Assembly (NCBI RefSeq): GCF_001426585.1
Contig: NZ_LMEI01000008.1
Coordinates: 350,262-414,261 of the forward strand
DNA: 64,000 bases
Reading direction: 5' to 3'
Origin: Streptomyces sp. Root431
GTDB taxonomy: Bacteria > Actinomycetota > Actinomycetes > Streptomycetales > Streptomycetaceae
Under the pieces are notes generated by a model. The model was not told the DNA's origin and ran no database searches. It saw only the letters and a list, made by a program, of their open reading frames with translations. The stretch's first letter is position 1. Each line of letters begins with the position of its first letter. Of the stretch, positions 61,628 through 64,000 are shown piece after piece. The position numbers and the translations under genes are program-made.

Positions 61628-63079
61628 ATGCCGCTCAACCGCAGGGAGTTCACCAAGCAGTCCGCCGTCGCCGGTGCGGGGCTCGCCCTCACCGGCGTCG
61701 TCGGTGCCCTCGCCACCGCGCCCGAGGCGCTCGCGTCCGACGAGCCGGAGGCGTACGGAGCCGGGCGCGGCGAGGGCCGGGGGCAGGGCCACGAGCACGG
61801 GCACGCGCTCGGGTACGGGCCGCTCGTCGCCGACCCCGAGGGGATCCTCGCCCTGCCCGCCGGGTTCTCGTACCGCGTCGTCACGCACAGCGGCGTCACG
61901 CGCCTGGAGAGCGGCGAGTTCACGCCCTCCAACCACGACGGCACCGCGGCCTTCGCCGGCCCGCGCGGCGCCACGTACCTCGTCAACAACCACGAGCTCT
62001 ACGGTCCCCGCGCGAACTGGCCCCACCCCGTCCCGCTGACCGAGGGCCTCGTCTACGACCCGGCCGCCCCCGGCGGCTGCACCGTCGTCGAGGTGCACCG
62101 CGACGGCACCGTCGCCGAGTGGGTCGGCCTCGCCGGCACCTCCACCAACTGCGCGGGCGGCAGCACCGCCTGGGGCACCTGGCTCACCGGCGAGGAGAAC
62201 TCCGACCTCGCGGGCGTCAACGGCATGACCAAGGACCACGGCTACATCTTCGAGGTCGACCCGCGCGACCGGCGCGCCAACCTCGCGCCGAAGCCGATCA
62301 AGGCCTTCGGCCGCTACGACCACGAAGCCGTCGTCATCGACCCCAAGCGCGGCCACGCCTACCTCACCGAGGACGCCGCGCTGCCCTTCGGCCTGTTCTT
62401 CCGCTGGACGCCGCCGAAGGGCTTCGAGCACGGGCGCGGCAAGCTCCGCACGCTCGCCGACGACGCCGGTGTGCTCCAGGCCTTCAAGTGCACGGACTCC
62501 GGCGGCCGTTTCGTCGACGACCTCTCCCGCGCCACCCGGATCGGCACCGTCTACGGCGTGGACTGGGTCGACGTCCCCGACCGCGACGCCCGCACCGTCC
62601 CCGTCCGCAAGCAGTTCGGCCCCGGCCGGATCACCCGCGGCTGCAAGCTGGAGGGCATGTGGTGGGCCGACGGCGGCGCGTACGTCGTCTCCTCCTTCGC
62701 GCGCACGGAGTGGACCCCCGGGCCCTCGCACGACGGCCAGGTCTGGTTCTACGACCCCCGACGCCGGACCCTCACCCTCAAGGTGCTGCTCGGCGTGAAC
62801 GAGACACCGGGTGAGGACGGCGCCTACGACGGTCCCGACAACATCACCGTCTCCCCGTACGGCGGGATCGTCATCGCCGAGGACGGCCGCGGCGTGCAGC
62901 ACCTCTTCGGTGCCACCGACTCCGGCCGGACGTACCCGATCGCCCGCAACGACTTCAACGACAGCGAGTTCACGGGGGTCTGCTTCTCACCTGACGGCGA
63001 AACGCTGTTCGCCAACCTCCAGACTCCGGGCATCATGGTGGCGATCACCGGCCCCTGGCGCCGCCAGCCCCGCCGCTGA
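61628..63079 (+). CDS. PhoX-type (DUF839) secreted phosphatase
   Basis: ATG 61628 with AGGGAG 11 bp upstream gives 483 residues. The twin-arginine signal is NRREFTKQSAVAGAGLALTGVV, so the protein is exported folded. The mature protein has the PhoX pattern: LVNNHELYGPRANW, GTWLTGEENSD, GRYDHEAVVIDPKRGHAYLTEDA, and GPDNITVSPYGGIVIAEDG, residues that bind the calcium-iron cofactor. It releases phosphate from monoesters. The PHO box upstream fits phosphate-starvation control. It lies two genes from a PHO-controlled nuclease. Confidence 0.9.
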   Translation: MPLNRREFTKQSAVAGAGLALTGVVGALATAPEALASDEPEAYGAGRGEGRGQGHEHGHALGYGPLVADPEGILALPAGFSYRVVTHSGVTRLESGEFTPSNHDGTAAFAGPRGATYLVNNHELYGPRANWPHPVPLTEGLVYDPAAPGGCTVVEVHRDGTVAEWVGLAGTSTNCAGGSTAWGTWLTGEENSDLAGVNGMTKDHGYIFEVDPRDRRANLAPKPIKAFGRYDHEAVVIDPKRGHAYLTEDAALPFGLFFRWTPPKGFEHGRGKLRTLADDAGVLQAFKCTDSGGRFVDDLSRATRIGTVYGVDWVDVPDRDARTVPVRKQFGPGRITRGCKLEGMWWADGGAYVVSSFARTEWTPGPSHDGQVWFYDPRRRTLTLKVLLGVNETPGEDGAYDGPDNITVSPYGGIVIAEDGRGVQHLFGATDSGRTYPIARNDFNDSEFTGVCFSPDGETLFANLQTPGIMVAITGPWRRQPRR

Positions 63080-63088
63080 ACCACCGGC

Positions 63089-63116
63089 CGGACCGGTGGG
63101 GGTGCCCGCCGGTCCG
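63089..63116 (+). terminator. Terminator after the PhoX gene
   Basis: A 12-bp stem (63089-63100 and 63105-63116) with one G-U pair and a GGTG loop, ten bases after the stop codon. Confidence 0.75.
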
Positions 63117-63160
63117 CCGAGGTGCCCGGCAGGCCCTCCCGGGTCTGCCCCTCTGACCCC

Positions 63161-63202
63161 TGGTCAGGTCCATGGACTGACATCTAACATGTCAGTCCAT
63201 GG
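63161..63202 (+). promoter_or_regulatory. GntR promoter with operator covering the start codon
   Basis: A perfect 14-bp inverted repeat, CCATGGACTGACAT (63170-63183) and ATGTCAGTCCATGG (63189-63202), loop CTAAC. The ATG of gntR (63199) is inside the right arm. TGGTCA (63161-63166), an 18-bp spacer and TAACAT (63185-63190) form a promoter that would give a leaderless transcript. Confidence 0.8.
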
Positions 63203-63894
63203 ATGTACTGCGGCCCGTGGGGCGGACCCTTCTGCGCGACCGGGCGTACGAGGCACTGCGCGAGGCCATTGTGCGCGGCGACCTCGCCGCCGGCGCCCCT
63301 CTGAAGGACGCCGACCTCGCCGACCTCCTCGGGCTCTCGCGCGCGCCCGTGCGCGAGGCCCTGGCCCGGCTCTGCGACGAGGGGCTCGTCGAGACCAAAC
63401 CGCAGAGCTACACCCGGGTCACCCGACCGGTCAGCCGGGTCGTCCGCGACGCCGCCTCCGTCGTCCGCGTGATGCACGAACTCGCCGCCCGCACCGGCGT
63501 ACCGCTGCTCGGCCCCGAGGGTGTCCGGGCCATGCGCGAGGCCAACGAGCGGTTCGCGGCGGCCGTCCGCGCCTCCGACGTCGAGGCCGCCCTCCGCGCC
63601 GACGACGACCTCCACCAGGTCCTCGTCGTCGCCAGCGGCAACCACGCGGCCGCCGCCACCATCGCGCGCTACACCCCGCTGATCCGCCGCGTCGAGCGGC
63701 GGCTCTTCGGCGACTCCGGCAGCTGCGGATCGGCCGAGCTGCACGCCCGGCTGATCGACGCGTGCGCGAGCGGGGACGCGGAGGCGGCGGTCCGGATCAC
63801 CACCGAGATCTGGGCGGCCCTCGAACAACTCGCGGACGACGCCGTCGAGGTGGCCGAGGTCACCGGCATCCCGGCGCCCCAGGCCGACACCTAG
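63199..63894 (+). CDS. GntR-family regulator, FadR subfamily
   Basis: ATG 63199 gives 231 residues. The winged helix (RDRAYEALREAIVRGDLAAGAPLKDADLADLLGLSRAPVREALARLCDEGLVE) is at 14-68, and the C-terminal FCD domain contains the metal-binding pattern DDLHQVLVVASGN and SAELHARLIDACASGD. Such regulators respond to carboxylate metabolites. No target gene lies beside it in the window; the neighbour downstream is outside. It is probably autoregulated. Confidence 0.9.
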   Translation: MDVLRPVGRTLLRDRAYEALREAIVRGDLAAGAPLKDADLADLLGLSRAPVREALARLCDEGLVETKPQSYTRVTRPVSRVVRDAASVVRVMHELAARTGVPLLGPEGVRAMREANERFAAAVRASDVEAALRADDDLHQVLVVASGNHAAAATIARYTPLIRRVERRLFGDSGSCGSAELHARLIDACASGDAEAAVRITTEIWAALEQLADDAVEVAEVTGIPAPQADT

Positions 63895-63896
63895 GG

Positions 63897-64000
63897 CGTG
63901 TTGCGAAAGTCCCGCCTGCCTGGCGACGCCTGGCACGCACGCTCGCCGCGTTGTCGGGATCACCCCGATACATCCAGTATCGGGGCGACCCTCCGCCTTG
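63897..64000. repeat. Edge of a probable dispersed intergenic repeat
   Basis: Beginning GGCGTGTTGCGAAAG, this AT-poorer stretch contains an internal hairpin (CCCCGATA 63963-63970, TATCGGGG 63978-63985). I recall very similar sequences scattered in Streptomyces genomes, but cannot verify that here. It continues beyond the window. Confidence 0.45.

Overview
The window looks like chromosomal DNA of a Streptomyces species. GC content is very high with strong third-position GC bias, GTG starts are frequent, and I saw no TTA codon in any gene I checked. It also carries actinobacterial marker genes: whiA, rapZ-yvcK-whiA downstream of uvrC, an RbpA-family protein, opcA, and a suf operon led by sufR. 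From memory, the gene order follows, in reverse numbering, the S. coelicolor core region around SCO1905-SCO1965. No database search was possible, so all gene names rest on motifs and remembered family sequences.

Layout. 1-11.5 kb: end of a TerC gene, an MHS-type transporter, a metallo-beta-lactamase-fold hydrolase and a mycothiol-dependent isomerase-like protein, then uvrA, a Rieske lipoprotein and several secreted or regulatory proteins of uncertain role. 11.5-16.5 kb: uvrC-rapZ-yvcK-whiA, all overlapping. 16.7-19.6 kb: a large secreted M14 carboxypeptidase. 19.9-23.7 kb: gap-pgk-tpiA, secG and an RbpA/RbpB-type protein. 23.8-29.1 kb: a decayed RpiR regulator, an MFS exporter, pgi and two PH-domain membrane proteins. 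29.2-35.8 kb (minus strand): tkt-tal-zwf-opcA-pgl, the pentose-phosphate operon. 36-41.7 kb: ctaB and ctaA (heme O and heme A synthesis) around an amidohydrolase, plus an ABC-2 exporter. 41.7-48.8 kb: an internally deleted formate/nitrite-channel remnant, an iron box, then sufR-sufB-sufD-Rieske-sufC-sufS-sufU-sufT. 48.8-53.2 kb: membrane protein, an SMR efflux protein with its TetR, and an SDR-hydrolase fusion with another TetR. 53.3-57.7 kb: dapD, a dapA paralogue, an SDR, a GNAT and a double ABM-domain protein behind a SoxR-type box. 57.7-63.1 kb: a secreted nuclease and a PhoX-type phosphatase, each behind candidate PHO boxes. 63.2 kb to the end: a GntR regulator whose start codon lies inside a perfect inverted repeat, then the edge of what looks like a dispersed repeat.

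How the genes work together. The centre of the window gathers central carbon metabolism (upper and lower glycolysis plus both pentose-phosphate branches) with supply of respiratory cofactors (heme O/A and Fe-S clusters). The flanks hold DNA repair, sporulation control and secreted hydrolases.

The most interesting material is regulatory: a DtxR/DmdR-like iron box in front of the suf operon, a probable whiA promoter written into yvcK coding sequence, paired PHO boxes on two neighbouring phosphoesterase genes, two TetR circuits with recognisable operators, and several genes that look leaderless. I found no CRISPR array, tRNA, rRNA, prophage or biosynthetic gene cluster, and no clearly new multi-gene system.
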